Assembly: GCA_018821435.1 (NCBI GenBank)
Contig: JAHJME010000025.1
Coordinates: forward strand, 1-64,000
Direction of reading: 5' to 3'
Length of the DNA: 64,000 bases
From: Alphaproteobacteria bacterium
Lineage (GTDB): Bacteria > Pseudomonadota > Alphaproteobacteria > Caulobacterales > Caulobacteraceae
A program made the translations under genes and the position numbers. This document shows positions 1 through 7,525 of the stretch, in pieces. The number at the start of each line of letters is the position of its first letter. Positions within the stretch are counted from its first letter, which is position 1. Under the pieces are notes generated by a model that searched no databases, was not told the DNA's origin, and saw only the letters and a list, made by a program, of their open reading frames with translations.

Positions 1-354
1 AAGGCGATCCCGGATCGCGGACCTCTGCCGGCGGACCTCGCGAAGGGCCGGCGCTTTGAGGGTCCGGTGGTCTACGTGGGCGATGGCGACAGCCTGTGCG
101 TCGGCTTGGGCCGGACGCCGGATCGCTGGGTCGAGGTCCGGCTGGCGGACTTCTACGCGCCGGAACTTTCCGAGCCTCAGGGCCCAGCTGGCAAAGCGAT
201 CCTCCAGCGGCTCACCAAGGGTCGGCGGGTCAGCTGCGTGGCGGATCACCGTAGCTACGATCGGGTCGTGGCGACCTGTCGTTTAGGCGGACAGTTGCTT
301 TCCGACCAACTTCGACGGGCCGGGGCCCCGCAAGGCGGTCGCGGGCGACGATGA
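1..354 (+). CDS. Thermonuclease-like (SNase fold) protein, 5' end outside window
   Basis: The frame is open from the first base, so the start lies upstream. The visible 117 residues fit the staphylococcal-nuclease fold: a strand-rich segment with DGD, an Arg in VRLADF, a Glu in the APEL loop and an Arg in SYDRVVA. These match the catalytic Arg/Glu/Arg of the family, which cleaves DNA or RNA phosphodiester bonds with calcium. Whether it is secreted cannot be judged because the N-terminus is missing. It ends in a basic Gly/Arg tail. The family call rests on motif order only; a nuclease-like domain without activity is possible. Confidence 0.6.
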   Translation, partial: KAIPDRGPLPADLAKGRRFEGPVVYVGDGDSLCVGLGRTPDRWVEVRLADFYAPELSEPQGPAGKAILQRLTKGRRVSCVADHRSYDRVVATCRLGGQLLSDQLRRAGAPQGGRGRR

Positions 355-423
355 CCCCCTAAACGCCGGCTCGGATTCGCGACGGATCCGGTGGGCCTGC
401 ACGTGAGCTTGATGGAGGACAGC

Positions 424-697
424 ATGGCCGTGCGCGCGCGCTCAGACTACGCACGAAGAGTTCGTCTTCATAATCCGGAGCCCTTCGGTGAGCTACGGCT
501 TCAACATCCAGCACGACAAATGGCGAAGGGACCTGGAGCCCTTTCGAGAACCCCACTCGCTGACCTTCATAATGGATTGCCTTTGGCCGAGGCGGTTCAA
601 AGGCCATCTGGCCGAAGCCAATCTTCACCCGGCGCAAGCGCTAGCCGAGCCGGTACGGCTTAACGGGGACGATCGGCGACACAGAGCTCTGAACTGA
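424..697 (+). pseudogene. Frameshifted copy of the unknown gene at 3600-4073
   Basis: ATG at 424 follows a GGAGGACAG ribosome-binding stretch that is also found before the second copy. The opening codons (MAVRAR) match the second copy (MAARAN), but two bases are missing near 440. After that the homologous reading continues in another frame (QTTHEEFVF, then SYGFNIQHD, LHPAQAL, RRHRAL) to a stop at 697. The second copy reads QITYEEYVF, SYGLSIQHD, LHPEPAL, RHRSL at the same places. It also stops about 65 residues before the C-terminus of the second copy. An alternative GTG at 488 could give a 69-residue product. The function of the family is unknown to me. Confidence 0.7.
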
Positions 698-870
698 GGC
701 GACAGTCCACCAGGCCGCCGACGACGAACAGGCGCGGGTTGATATGAAAGGCGCGCTTGAAGCGAGGCGGCGCCACCCACGGCGCGAATGACTTCCCGTC
801 TAGAGGGAGCTGGCTTTTCGGACCTCGACGCGCGTGCAACCTTCGCGGCGTCACAAGGGGTAAGAGTCGC

Positions 871-1539
871 GTGAGAGTACTTCGCTTGATGGCGCTGAGC
901 GCCTTGGCAACGGCGATATTTGCCGGCGCGGCGAGCGCCGATGTTCTGTTCGAGAGCCAAAGCCAAGGGCGGCATGATCGCGGCGCGGTGTCGATCTTTT
1001 CGGGCGACTACAACGACTACAACGGAAATCCACAGTGGCTCGGCGTCCGGTTCACCTTGGACCAGGCGGCGCACGTGACGGCCGTTGGAGCCGATTTTGA
1101 ATATGTCGAAGGCACGCTGTTCGGGGCGATCCTTTCGCTGCCCGGCGGCGAACTTCCGTCCGGCAATCCCTTCGATGACGGGATCGTCTTGGGGTTCACG
1201 ACGTTTTCGGGTGGGGATCCGCTGTATGACCTGTCCCTAGACCTAGGTCCCGGCACCTATGGCTTGGTCTTCGGCAGCGGCTATTTCGGAACCCAGGGCT
1301 TTTCCGGCATTTGGGCGGGGGACTTCACCGAACCGGCCGACGGCTTCTTCTTCTATGGAAACCAGGGCCAACTGCCGGGGGGCCCCATCTGGCAAGAAGC
1401 TGGATTCCGCGGCACTTACTTCACTGTCCACGGCGACCTTGCGCCTGTCCCTGAACCTGCCGGGTGGGCCCTGATGATCCTAGGTTTTGGTCTGTTGGGC
1501 GGAGTGTTGCGACATCGGAGCGTCGCCGCCGCGATCTAA
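871..1539 (+). CDS. Secreted PEPxxWA-CTERM sorting-signal protein
   Basis: GTG at 871 is chosen because AAGGGG lies about 9 bases upstream and translation begins with a clear signal peptide (MRVLRLMALSALATAIFAGAASA). The mature part is a beta-rich, Gly/Phe/Asp-rich protein of unknown role. The C-terminus carries a PEPAGWALMILGFGLLGG segment followed by Arg, the PEP-CTERM tripartite signal (motif, hydrophobic helix, basic tail). In exopolysaccharide-producing proteobacteria that signal is handled by exosortase. The expected place is therefore the cell surface or biofilm matrix. The longer upstream frame lacks a signal at its start and is disfavoured. Its stop overlaps the convergent recombinase by four bases. 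Confidence 0.85.
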   Translation: MRVLRLMALSALATAIFAGAASADVLFESQSQGRHDRGAVSIFSGDYNDYNGNPQWLGVRFTLDQAAHVTAVGADFEYVEGTLFGAILSLPGGELPSGNPFDDGIVLGFTTFSGGDPLYDLSLDLGPGTYGLVFGSGYFGTQGFSGIWAGDFTEPADGFFFYGNQGQLPGGPIWQEAGFRGTYFTVHGDLAPVPEPAGWALMILGFGLLGGVLRHRSVAAAI

Positions 1540-2954
1540 TCTAGGAGTGGCGGGCGCCCGTCGATCGTCCTGCGCCCCCGCATTGCGCGGGCGCGAAAGC
1601 GCCCAAGCTGCTTCGCGTTGGGCGCATATCCTAGCATCTTATAGACTTTCTCCAGGCCGCCGAACCGGGCCCCGCAGGCCCATGAGGACGGCAGGTCCCC
1701 ATCAAGGTCGATGAGGGTTGCCGAGATCCAGCCATGTCGCGCGAGCAACGCCCCCAGCTTGGCCAGGATTTCCGGTTCGGTCATGGTCAAGCGCACGCCA
1801 CGCCACGGGCGCCTCGAGTCGCGAAAGCTCTCCGTCTGGGTCGCCAACTGGCGATTGGAGAGCTCGTACCCGATCCGGAGATAGGCCGGCACCAACCCTC
1901 CGAAATAGCGTCGAAACACGGTCGTGTTGCAGGTGTGCGGGTCTTCGTTAACGATCCGCTGACTGAGCCGCCCGTGGATCGCCAGGAGTCGCCGAAGCTG
2001 CTCGAGAAGAAGGTCTTCCGTCGGTCGCCTGAACCTGTTCAGGTTCATCTGCACGATTTCATAGAGACCGCGACTGATGATCGTCAGACTGGGATCTTCT
2101 AGTTGGACGAGCTCAGAGGGATCTTGGAGCTGCCGCTTCCGGAGCCGCGTCGAAACGCGTCCAACAACGCGAAGGCCGGCATATTGACCGTCCCGCAACA
2201 GCCGCCACACGCGACCACGGGTCCATAGCTTGCCATGCGTCGCGAGCACGCCTTCAGCAACAAGACCGCGCGTAATGGAGGAGACGGACAATCCGTGGAC
2301 GACATACTCCTTGAAAATCCGACGCACCGTCGCGACTTCCTCGGGCGGGCCGAGCGTCAGCACGGTCCGGTAGCCCTGGAGCGCCTTTCGCTCGCCGGCC
2401 TCCATGGTCTGACCCAGATCTCCGTTGGGCGCGATCATCCGGCGACGATAGCCGTACGCCGGGGGGCCGCCGCACCAGAAGCCCTGGCGCGCCAGACCAC
2501 CCTTTGCCCGCGACACCTTCACCGAGAGCTCGCGACTGTACTCGGCCGCCATCGCCCGCTTGAGGTGTTTCACGAGGCTGGTCGCCATGCTGTCGTCGTT
2601 AGCGAAGGCTTCAGCCGTGTACTCGATCCGCACACCGGCCTGGCGGCACATGAACTCGTAGTGGCCTGCTTCATCGGGATCCTGAAAACGACCCCAGCGA
2701 CTGACATCATAGACGAGCACCACACCGAAGGCGGCGTCACCTGAGAGTATGTCGGACAATAGCTTGTTCAGGCCGGCGCGCCCCGCAAGGGTGAGACCGC
2801 TGATGCCCGCGTCCCGGTAGGTCTCGACGATCTCGTAGCCCTGACTAAGCGCGTAGGCGGCGTTGGAGACACTCTGGCCCTCTATCGAATAGCGCTGGTG
2901 CTCCGTCGACATGCGGACATACTGCGCGGCGCGTCGTGAAATGGGCTCGGGCAT
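1536..2954 (-). CDS. Large serine recombinase with repeated C-terminal modules
   Basis: This 472-residue protein has the resolvase/invertase catalytic domain at about residues 8-155, with nucleophile Ser16 in YVRMSTE and the DAGISG and YDVSRWGR motifs. A recombinase DNA-binding domain follows at about 165-285 (GFWCGGPPAYGYRR, LLRDGQYAG). The usual Cys-rich zinc ribbon is not visible. Instead the C-terminus holds two copies of a roughly 55-residue module: LLLEQLRRLLAIHG...FRRYFGG...RIGYE and EILAKLGALLARHG...RFGGLEKVYKMLGY. Enzymes of this class integrate or excise mobile DNA through a phosphoserine intermediate. It may mobilise this segment, but no cognate att pair was identified here. Confidence 0.9.
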   Translation of the reverse strand: MPEPISRRAAQYVRMSTEHQRYSIEGQSVSNAAYALSQGYEIVETYRDAGISGLTLAGRAGLNKLLSDILSGDAAFGVVLVYDVSRWGRFQDPDEAGHYEFMCRQAGVRIEYTAEAFANDDSMATSLVKHLKRAMAAEYSRELSVKVSRAKGGLARQGFWCGGPPAYGYRRRMIAPNGDLGQTMEAGERKALQGYRTVLTLGPPEEVATVRRIFKEYVVHGLSVSSITRGLVAEGVLATHGKLWTRGRVWRLLRDGQYAGLRVVGRVSTRLRKRQLQDPSELVQLEDPSLTIISRGLYEIVQMNLNRFRRPTEDLLLEQLRRLLAIHGRLSQRIVNEDPHTCNTTVFRRYFGGLVPAYLRIGYELSNRQLATQTESFRDSRRPWRGVRLTMTEPEILAKLGALLARHGWISATLIDLDGDLPSSWACGARFGGLEKVYKMLGYAPNAKQLGRFRARAMRGRRTIDGRPPLLD

Positions 2955-3141
2955 TGCGACTGTCCTGCACGAGGCCGCAGCTTACCACGTCAGCAGGACC
3001 GCACCTCGCAGCGTGTATCGGCTACGGCAGGCTTTTCATTTTCGGCGCTAGGAGACATCGGCGTCAGGCCAAAGAGCGGATTGGGGACCGCGCGTGAAGC
3101 ACGGGGTCGCCATGTGGCGCACCGGCTGGTTTGATGGACAC

Positions 3142-3402
3142 ATGGGCGACGACCATACGTCTCGAGCACCAACTGACGAGGACCTGCTGGAGGAGTTGCG
3201 CCGGCTGCTCGCAGCCCGCGGCAAGCTTAGTTCAAGCCTCATTGAGGCTTCCGAGATCACGCGAGCCCCCAACACCTACATCCGTCGTTTCGGCAGCTTG
3301 GTCGCCGCATACGCGCGCGTTGGATACGACGTGAGTGAGCGCCAGCGTGCGACGTCGGAGAGATTTCGGAGGCATGGTGGGCGCGGAGACTTGAGCAAGT
3401 GA
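3142..3402 (+). CDS. Stand-alone copy of the recombinase C-terminal module
   Basis: This small protein (86 residues from ATG 3142; in-frame GTG 3094 and ATG 3112 are alternatives) aligns with the module at residues ~310-370 of the neighbouring serine recombinase. Shared features are TDEDLLEELRRLLAARGKLS against TEDLLLEQLRRLLAIHGRLS, then IRRFGSLVAAYARVGYD against FRRYFGGLVPAYLRIGYE, then RQ-AT-E-FR. It is transcribed away from the recombinase. The module resembles helix-turn-helix repeats found at the ends of recombinases and homing enzymes, so DNA binding or modulation of the recombinase is plausible. No function is known to me. Confidence 0.6.
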   Translation: MGDDHTSRAPTDEDLLEELRRLLAARGKLSSSLIEASEITRAPNTYIRRFGSLVAAYARVGYDVSERQRATSERFRRHGGRGDLSK

Positions 3403-3599
3403 CGCGCCGGAGATCTGATGACGGATTCGCCTATGCGCCATCAGCGGCCGTTGGCGCCAATCCTTGCCTAATCTGTATTCCAAGAAGTCCGCCCAACAGG
3501 GCAGGCGCCCTGCCATGGGCGCGTCCTCGCGTCCTTCCTCGCCGCCAGTCGGTTTCTGCTGTGTGAGCAGCGACTAAAGCTGAATGGACGGAGGACAGG

Positions 3600-4073
3600 A
3601 TGGCCGCGCGCGCGAATTCCCAGATTACTTATGAAGAGTACGTCTTCCTAACCCGCGGACCCTCATTGAGCTATGGCCTCAGCATCCAGCACGACACTCG
3701 GCGAAGAGAATGGGAGCCGTTCCAAGAGCACCATTCGCTGAGCTTCATGGTGGATTGCGTTTGGCCGAAGCGCTTCAAAGGTCGTCAGGGTGAAGCGACG
3801 CTCCATCCGGAGCCAGCGTTAGCGGACACGACACTGCTCGCTGCGGACGACCCACGACACAGATCCTTAGGCTACATCCGTGCCACAAAGAGCGTGCTCA
3901 AAGCCATCATCTTCCTGCCACCTGTTCCCTGCTGGCAGGTGGGATCGGCGCTTGCATCAGGGATGATCACCTCGATGCTGACGAACGGGTTAGCCGAAAC
4001 TAGGGGCATCATCAGAGTCACCTCAGCGTCGTTCAGGGGCGCAGATTTCGATCCCTTCGAGTATGTCGGTTGA
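3600..4073 (+). CDS. Unknown protein, intact copy of a duplicated gene
   Basis: The ATG at 3600 is preceded by GGAGGACAG, as in the broken copy at 424. The 157-residue product has no signal peptide. The first 95 residues are well conserved with the pseudogene: SYG-SIQHD, EPF, HSL-FM-DC-WPKRFKG, LHPEPAL, DD-RHRSL. The C-terminal 60 residues (IFLPPVPCWQVGSALASGMITSML...) exist only here. The two copies are direct, roughly 70% identical by eye at DNA level, and bracket the recombinase and PEP-CTERM genes. I do not recognise the family. Confidence 0.6.
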   Translation: MAARANSQITYEEYVFLTRGPSLSYGLSIQHDTRRREWEPFQEHHSLSFMVDCVWPKRFKGRQGEATLHPEPALADTTLLAADDPRHRSLGYIRATKSVLKAIIFLPPVPCWQVGSALASGMITSMLTNGLAETRGIIRVTSASFRGADFDPFEYVG

Positions 4074-4117
4074 ACCCAGTGAGCCGCAGGTTCAAGACTT
4101 CGCGAGTTCGAGCGACG

Positions 4118-4141
4118 CGCCCCGGCAGGACTCGAATTGCC
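4118..4141. other. Putative left attachment site on a tRNA-like 3' remnant
   Basis: Read on the minus strand, this gives a T-loop-like TTCGAGTCC followed by TGCCGGGGCG, like the 3' part of a tRNA. The 5' side of the T-stem (GGCAA) does not pair with it, as expected where a tRNA gene was cut by an integration junction. GGCAGGACTCGAATTGCC (4124-4141) recurs with one mismatch at 44980-44997 in the same orientation. No complete tRNA fits around it. Confidence 0.5.
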
Positions 4142-4167
4142 GAGAGGGGATTTACTCACGCTACTAC

Positions 4168-4190
4168 TTGTACCAACAGTTGTACCAACA
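4168..4190. repeat. Two direct TTGTACCAACA repeats beside the left att site
   Basis: TTGTACCAACA occurs at 4168-4178 and again at 4180-4190 with one base between. Paired short direct repeats close to an att core are typical arm-type integrase-binding sites. That role is inferred from position alone. Confidence 0.5.
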
Positions 4191-4323
4191 ATCCTCTGTG
4201 GGGAGCATCGAAGGCCGGCCGCTGCTCAAGAAGGCCTCTCAAATCTCGCGTAGTACGCGCCCCATCGTGACGGATGGATCGTGCGCAGGCGAGAGCCCTC
4301 CGCGGTCCCAGCAATGCGAGTGA

Positions 4324-4512
4324 TCCGGCAAACAGCTACGCCGCGTCGTTCCCCTCTCCGACACGACGACCTACGAACTGGAGCGGAGTGGGCAAATCCC
4401 GCGTCGGCTCAGTCTCACACCCTCTTGCGTGGTCTGGGATCTCGCTGAGGTGCAGGTATGGTTGATCCGCCGCAGACAGGTGTTCAACGAAGGGCTGGTT
4501 GAAGCTTGTTCA
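4324..4512 (+). pseudogene. AlpA-like excisionase/regulator relic without a start codon
   Basis: The frame reads LRRVVPLSDTTTYELERSG, QIPRRLSLTPSCVVWDL and AEVQVWLIRRR. These are the hallmarks of the AlpA family: a MerR-like winged helix, then the WD-xEVxxWL ending. AlpA proteins activate or direct excision of integrated elements. A TGA stop at 4321-4323 comes right before the homology, and no ATG/GTG/TTG exists before the helix region, so the gene seems truncated at its 5' end. It lies about 180 bp inside the putative left att site, where an excisionase gene of an integrative element is expected. Confidence 0.6.
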
Positions 4513-4601
4513 AGCCCAGCCCACTCGAACATCAGACCACTTCGGAGAAGAGCCGGAGGGAGATATCGCGATCCTATCCTCAAAGCCCGCTTTCGACCCT
4601 A

Positions 4602-4940
4602 CTACGGACCTTTACTGCGAGCTGACTCGGAATGTCCATTCGCGGCTTTTGAACGAAACTCGCGAACCACTTCATACATTCCAGGATCAAATGTAGCGAA
4701 AGATAGGGCTTCGTCGAGATACGCGCGCGGGGCCGGGTCTTGGCGCATGGCCTCATAGTCAGCCAGCGTAGCCCATTGAGCATACATGGTGACCTTGCTG
4801 CCGTCAGTGCCGCGGTGAAGGGTCGATGAAACGAAGCCGGGCGCCTTGCTGACGATCTCCGCTGTGACCCTGGTCAGTATGTCGACCAATCGCTGCTGAT
4901 TGGGCGGATCGACATGGAACACGTTGATGAAGACGATCAT
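4602..4940 (-). CDS. Antibiotic biosynthesis monooxygenase (ABM) domain protein
   Basis: The protein has 112 residues. The start MIVFINVFHVDP gives the first beta strand of the dimeric alpha+beta barrel. The LVDILTRVTAEIVSKAPGFVSSTLHRGTDG segment and QWATLADYEAMRQDP are the usual ABM landmarks. Members act as cofactor-free monooxygenases on quinol-type substrates, as heme-degrading enzymes, or simply as small-molecule binders. The C-terminus (residues ~95-112) extends past the barrel. It is a single gene with no copy of the island palindrome at its promoter. Confidence 0.75.
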   Translation of the reverse strand: MIVFINVFHVDPPNQQRLVDILTRVTAEIVSKAPGFVSSTLHRGTDGSKVTMYAQWATLADYEAMRQDPAPRAYLDEALSFATFDPGMYEVVREFRSKAANGHSESARSKGP

Positions 4941-5341
4941 GGCATCCCAGCCTGAGCGTAAAAGCGAAATTGATCGTGCAGACTTAGGCTCGATGGACGC
5001 GAAGGCGAAGCGCGGAAACCGTCAGCTAGTCGAAGGTAAGCTTCCGGCTTTATTGGGGAACATACCCGCCTCGCAACGACGGCGGCAACTTGTGCCGGGA
5101 CACCGGCGTCGCCGGGGCGATTTTGGTCGGCCGTCTCAAGCCGCGACCAGCGCAGGCCGCGACCGCGATGGAACAGTGCTTCGCACAACATCAGGATTCG
5201 GCAAGGCGGACGCTGGCTGCGCTGACGGGATCGAATCGACCAAGCCCCGCGATGTGAACCCCTTCGCCGTCCAATGGCGGCGGTTTGAAGCGACCGGACA
5301 CGCCTCGGGCAGCTTGGCGCCACCGCGACGAGGACGAGGCC
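4941..5341. other. Gap without a convincing gene
   Basis: Open frames exist on both strands but are low-complexity, lack ribosome-binding sites and resemble nothing I know. No palindrome copy, terminator or tRNA is seen. It presumably holds the ABM promoter, at its left side. Confidence 0.4.
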
Positions 5342-6094
5342 TCACCAAGCCGTCGCGCCCCCCTCGATCGGGATGTTGGCGCCGGTGATGTACGACGCTC
5401 GATCGGAGGCGAGAAAGACTGCAGTCTCCACGACCTCTTCTGGCCTTCCCCAACGCTTGAGCAGAGTGCGGTCGGTCACTGCGTTGCGTTGGGTCTGATC
5501 CAGGTCGCCTTCGCGGGAGAGCACCGCTCCAGGACTTATTGTCACCGCCCGGATCCCTACCGGGGCGCCCTCGACGGCCAACTGGCGGGTCAAGCCGATC
5601 ACCCCGGCCTTGGCCGCCGCGTGCGCGGCCATCGGGGGCTGCGGAAAGCCCATCATGCCGGCGACGGAACTGATGTTGAGGATCACCCCGCCACCGCGGG
5701 CGACGAGGTGCGGCCAGGCGTACCGGGTGACGAAGAAGACGGTGTCGAGTTCGACGGCGATCGTGGCACGCCAGTCGTCGACGGATATCTGGTCCACGGG
5801 TCCGAAGCGTGGGCCGCCGGCATTGTTGTAGACGATGTCCAGGCCGCCAAAGCAGGCCACGGCGTCGCCCACGAAGCGCTCGACGGCCGCTGGACCGGTA
5901 AGGTCCACGGGCGCAAAGCCCACCATCTCGCCGCCGGCAGCGAGGACCGCCTGTACCGTCGCCTCGTTGCCCGCAGCCTGTAGGTCGCAGCCGATGACCT
6001 TCGCGCCTTCCCGCGCGAAGGCGAGGCAGGCGGCCCGGCCCTGGCCCCCGGCTGTGCCCGTGATCAGGGCGACTTTTCCATCCAGCAAGCCCAT
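5342..6094 (-). CDS. Short-chain dehydrogenase-like protein with His in place of catalytic Tyr
   Basis: This is a classical-length SDR (250 residues). It has the nucleotide-binding TGTAGGQG turn (residues ~12-19), NNAG (~90), the catalytic-Ser region ISSVAG (~140) and GGATAW at the end. The YxxxK pair reads HAAAK in the context MAAHAAAKAG, a single-base change from TAC to CAC. Loss of the Tyr normally abolishes or alters hydride-transfer catalysis, so the protein may be a binder, an altered enzyme or a decaying gene. The island palindrome lies 42 bp upstream of the start. Confidence 0.85.
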   Translation of the reverse strand: MGLLDGKVALITGTAGGQGRAACLAFAREGAKVIGCDLQAAGNEATVQAVLAAGGEMVGFAPVDLTGPAAVERFVGDAVACFGGLDIVYNNAGGPRFGPVDQISVDDWRATIAVELDTVFFVTRYAWPHLVARGGGVILNISSVAGMMGFPQPPMAAHAAAKAGVIGLTRQLAVEGAPVGIRAVTISPGAVLSREGDLDQTQRNAVTDRTLLKRWGRPEEVVETAVFLASDRASYITGANIPIEGGATAW

Positions 6095-6135
6095 CTTCGT
6101 CTCCTTCGGTTCGGCGCCGCCATGGCGCGCGCTCG

Positions 6136-6170
6136 ATTGGACTTTGGTGTCGGCAGAACCGACCCTGGAG
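6136..6170. promoter_or_regulatory. Island palindrome copy 1 (half-degenerate)
   Basis: The left outer arm ATTGGAC and inner arm GGTGTCG are intact. The right half is degraded (AGAACC in place of CGACACC). The intact arm faces the SDR gene that starts at 6094. Confidence 0.7.
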
Positions 6171-6193
6171 GGCGCGAACCCCCTGCTTCGGAC

Positions 6194-7525
6194 TTACCTC
6201 AGCCTTGCGACGTCCTTCGCCGTGATCTCCGACCGACTCGAGCCGAAGCGCGCGGTGACATAGTTGGCGACAGCCGCGATCTCCGCGTCGGAATAGGTCT
6301 GCCCAAACGCCGGCATCACCACGTCGCCGCCGGCCCTCTCAAGCCGGGCGCCGTTGATCACCACCTGCGCCACATTTATCGCGCTGGGGTCGTTGACCGC
6401 CCGGACCCCGGTCAGGTTGGCGTGCGGGAAGAGCGGGCTTTTGCCGGACCAGCCGTGGCAACTGGCGCAGGCGCCGGCGAACACCTCCCGGCCGCGCCGA
6501 TCGTCGCCTGCCGCCATCACCTTGGGCAGGTCGGACGCCAGTTCGGTCTTGGGCGCCGGCAGGTCGCCCGCGCCAATGGCAGGGATGGTCCGAAGATAGG
6601 CGACCATCGCGAGCGTGTCGCTGGGCGCCAGCCTCGACAGGCTGGCGTTGATCGCCTCGGCCATCGGCCCGGCGGCGGCCCCGCGGCCCAGCGCGTGGCC
6701 TTCGCGCAGGTAGGTCGCCAATTCCGCGTCCGACCACGCTCCGACGCCGGCGACGCGGTCCTGGGTGATGTTGTAGGCGCGCCAGCCCTGGATCACCGCC
6801 CCGCCGAACTTCTTACGGTTGTCGGGCGCCTGGGCCAGGTTGCGCGGCGTGTGGCAGTCGCCGCAATGGGCCATGGCCTCGACCAGGTAGGCGCCGCGGT
6901 TCCACGCCGGGCTGCGGTCGGTGTGGGGTTGGAAGCGCTGGTCGCGATTGTAGAGCGCGCCCCAGATCGCCATCAGCGGGCGTTGGTTGAACGGGAACAT
7001 GAGCCGGTTGGCGGGTGGCGTGTTGCGCACCGGCGCCAGGCTGAACAGGTAGGCGCGGATCGCCAGCACATCGCCGTCCGCCATCAGCGAATAGGCCTCA
7101 TAGGGAAACGCCGGGTAGAGGCGCGAGCCGTCCTTCGCCACGCCCTTGTGCACCGCGCGCAGGAAGTCCGACTCGCTCCAGGCGCCGATGCCGGTCTCGC
7201 GGTCCGGGGTGATGTTGGGCGAGTAGAGCGTGCCGAACGGAGTCTTGAAGGGCAGCCCGCCGGCGAACGCCGCGCCTCCGGGCGCAGTGTGGCAGACCGC
7301 GCAATCCGCCGCCGTGGCGAGATAGCGGCCGCGGGTGACCAGGTCGGCCCCGCGCAACGCCGCCGGGACGCCGGTCGGATCCGGGCCGCTGTAGTTGGCC
7401 AGCGTCACGGCCGACCCGCGCGCAAACCCAATGGGATGCGTGGGCAGCGCCAGCCAGCCCACGACACCGATGGCGACCACGACGACCGCAAGGACGGCAA
7501 GTGAGATGCGACGGCGGAGACTCAT
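6194..7525 (-). CDS. Membrane-anchored triheme cytochrome c, electron acceptor of the Mo-hydroxylase
   Basis: ATG at 7525 overlaps the stop of the large hydroxylase subunit (ATGA), indicating translational coupling. The 443-residue protein starts MSLRRRISLAVLAVVVVAIGVVGWLAL, an N-terminal membrane anchor. It carries three heme-attachment motifs: CAVCH, CGDCH and CASCH. Length and spacing match the cytochrome subunits of gluconate, alcohol and aldehyde dehydrogenases and of isoquinoline-1-oxidoreductase-type enzymes. It would take electrons from the periplasmic hydroxylase and pass them to the respiratory chain. Confidence 0.92.
   Translation of the reverse strand: MSLRRRISLAVLAVVVVAIGVVGWLALPTHPIGFARGSAVTLANYSGPDPTGVPAALRGADLVTRGRYLATAADCAVCHTAPGGAAFAGGLPFKTPFGTLYSPNITPDRETGIGAWSESDFLRAVHKGVAKDGSRLYPAFPYEAYSLMADGDVLAIRAYLFSLAPVRNTPPANRLMFPFNQRPLMAIWGALYNRDQRFQPHTDRSPAWNRGAYLVEAMAHCGDCHTPRNLAQAPDNRKKFGGAVIQGWRAYNITQDRVAGVGAWSDAELATYLREGHALGRGAAAGPMAEAINASLSRLAPSDTLAMVAYLRTIPAIGAGDLPAPKTELASDLPKVMAAGDDRRGREVFAGACASCHGWSGKSPLFPHANLTGVRAVNDPSAINVAQVVINGARLERAGGDVVMPAFGQTYSDAEIAAVANYVTARFGSSRSEITAKDVARLR

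Noticed and set aside
4100..4200. An intact tRNA gene at the left att-like site
   Set aside because: Only a T-loop and acceptor-like 3' stretch can be drawn; no anticodon arm, D arm or pairing 5' acceptor strand fits.
4900..5388. 162-residue plus-strand frame between the ABM and SDR genes
   Set aside because: It runs into the antisense of the SDR gene, lacks a start signal and has no domain-like pattern.
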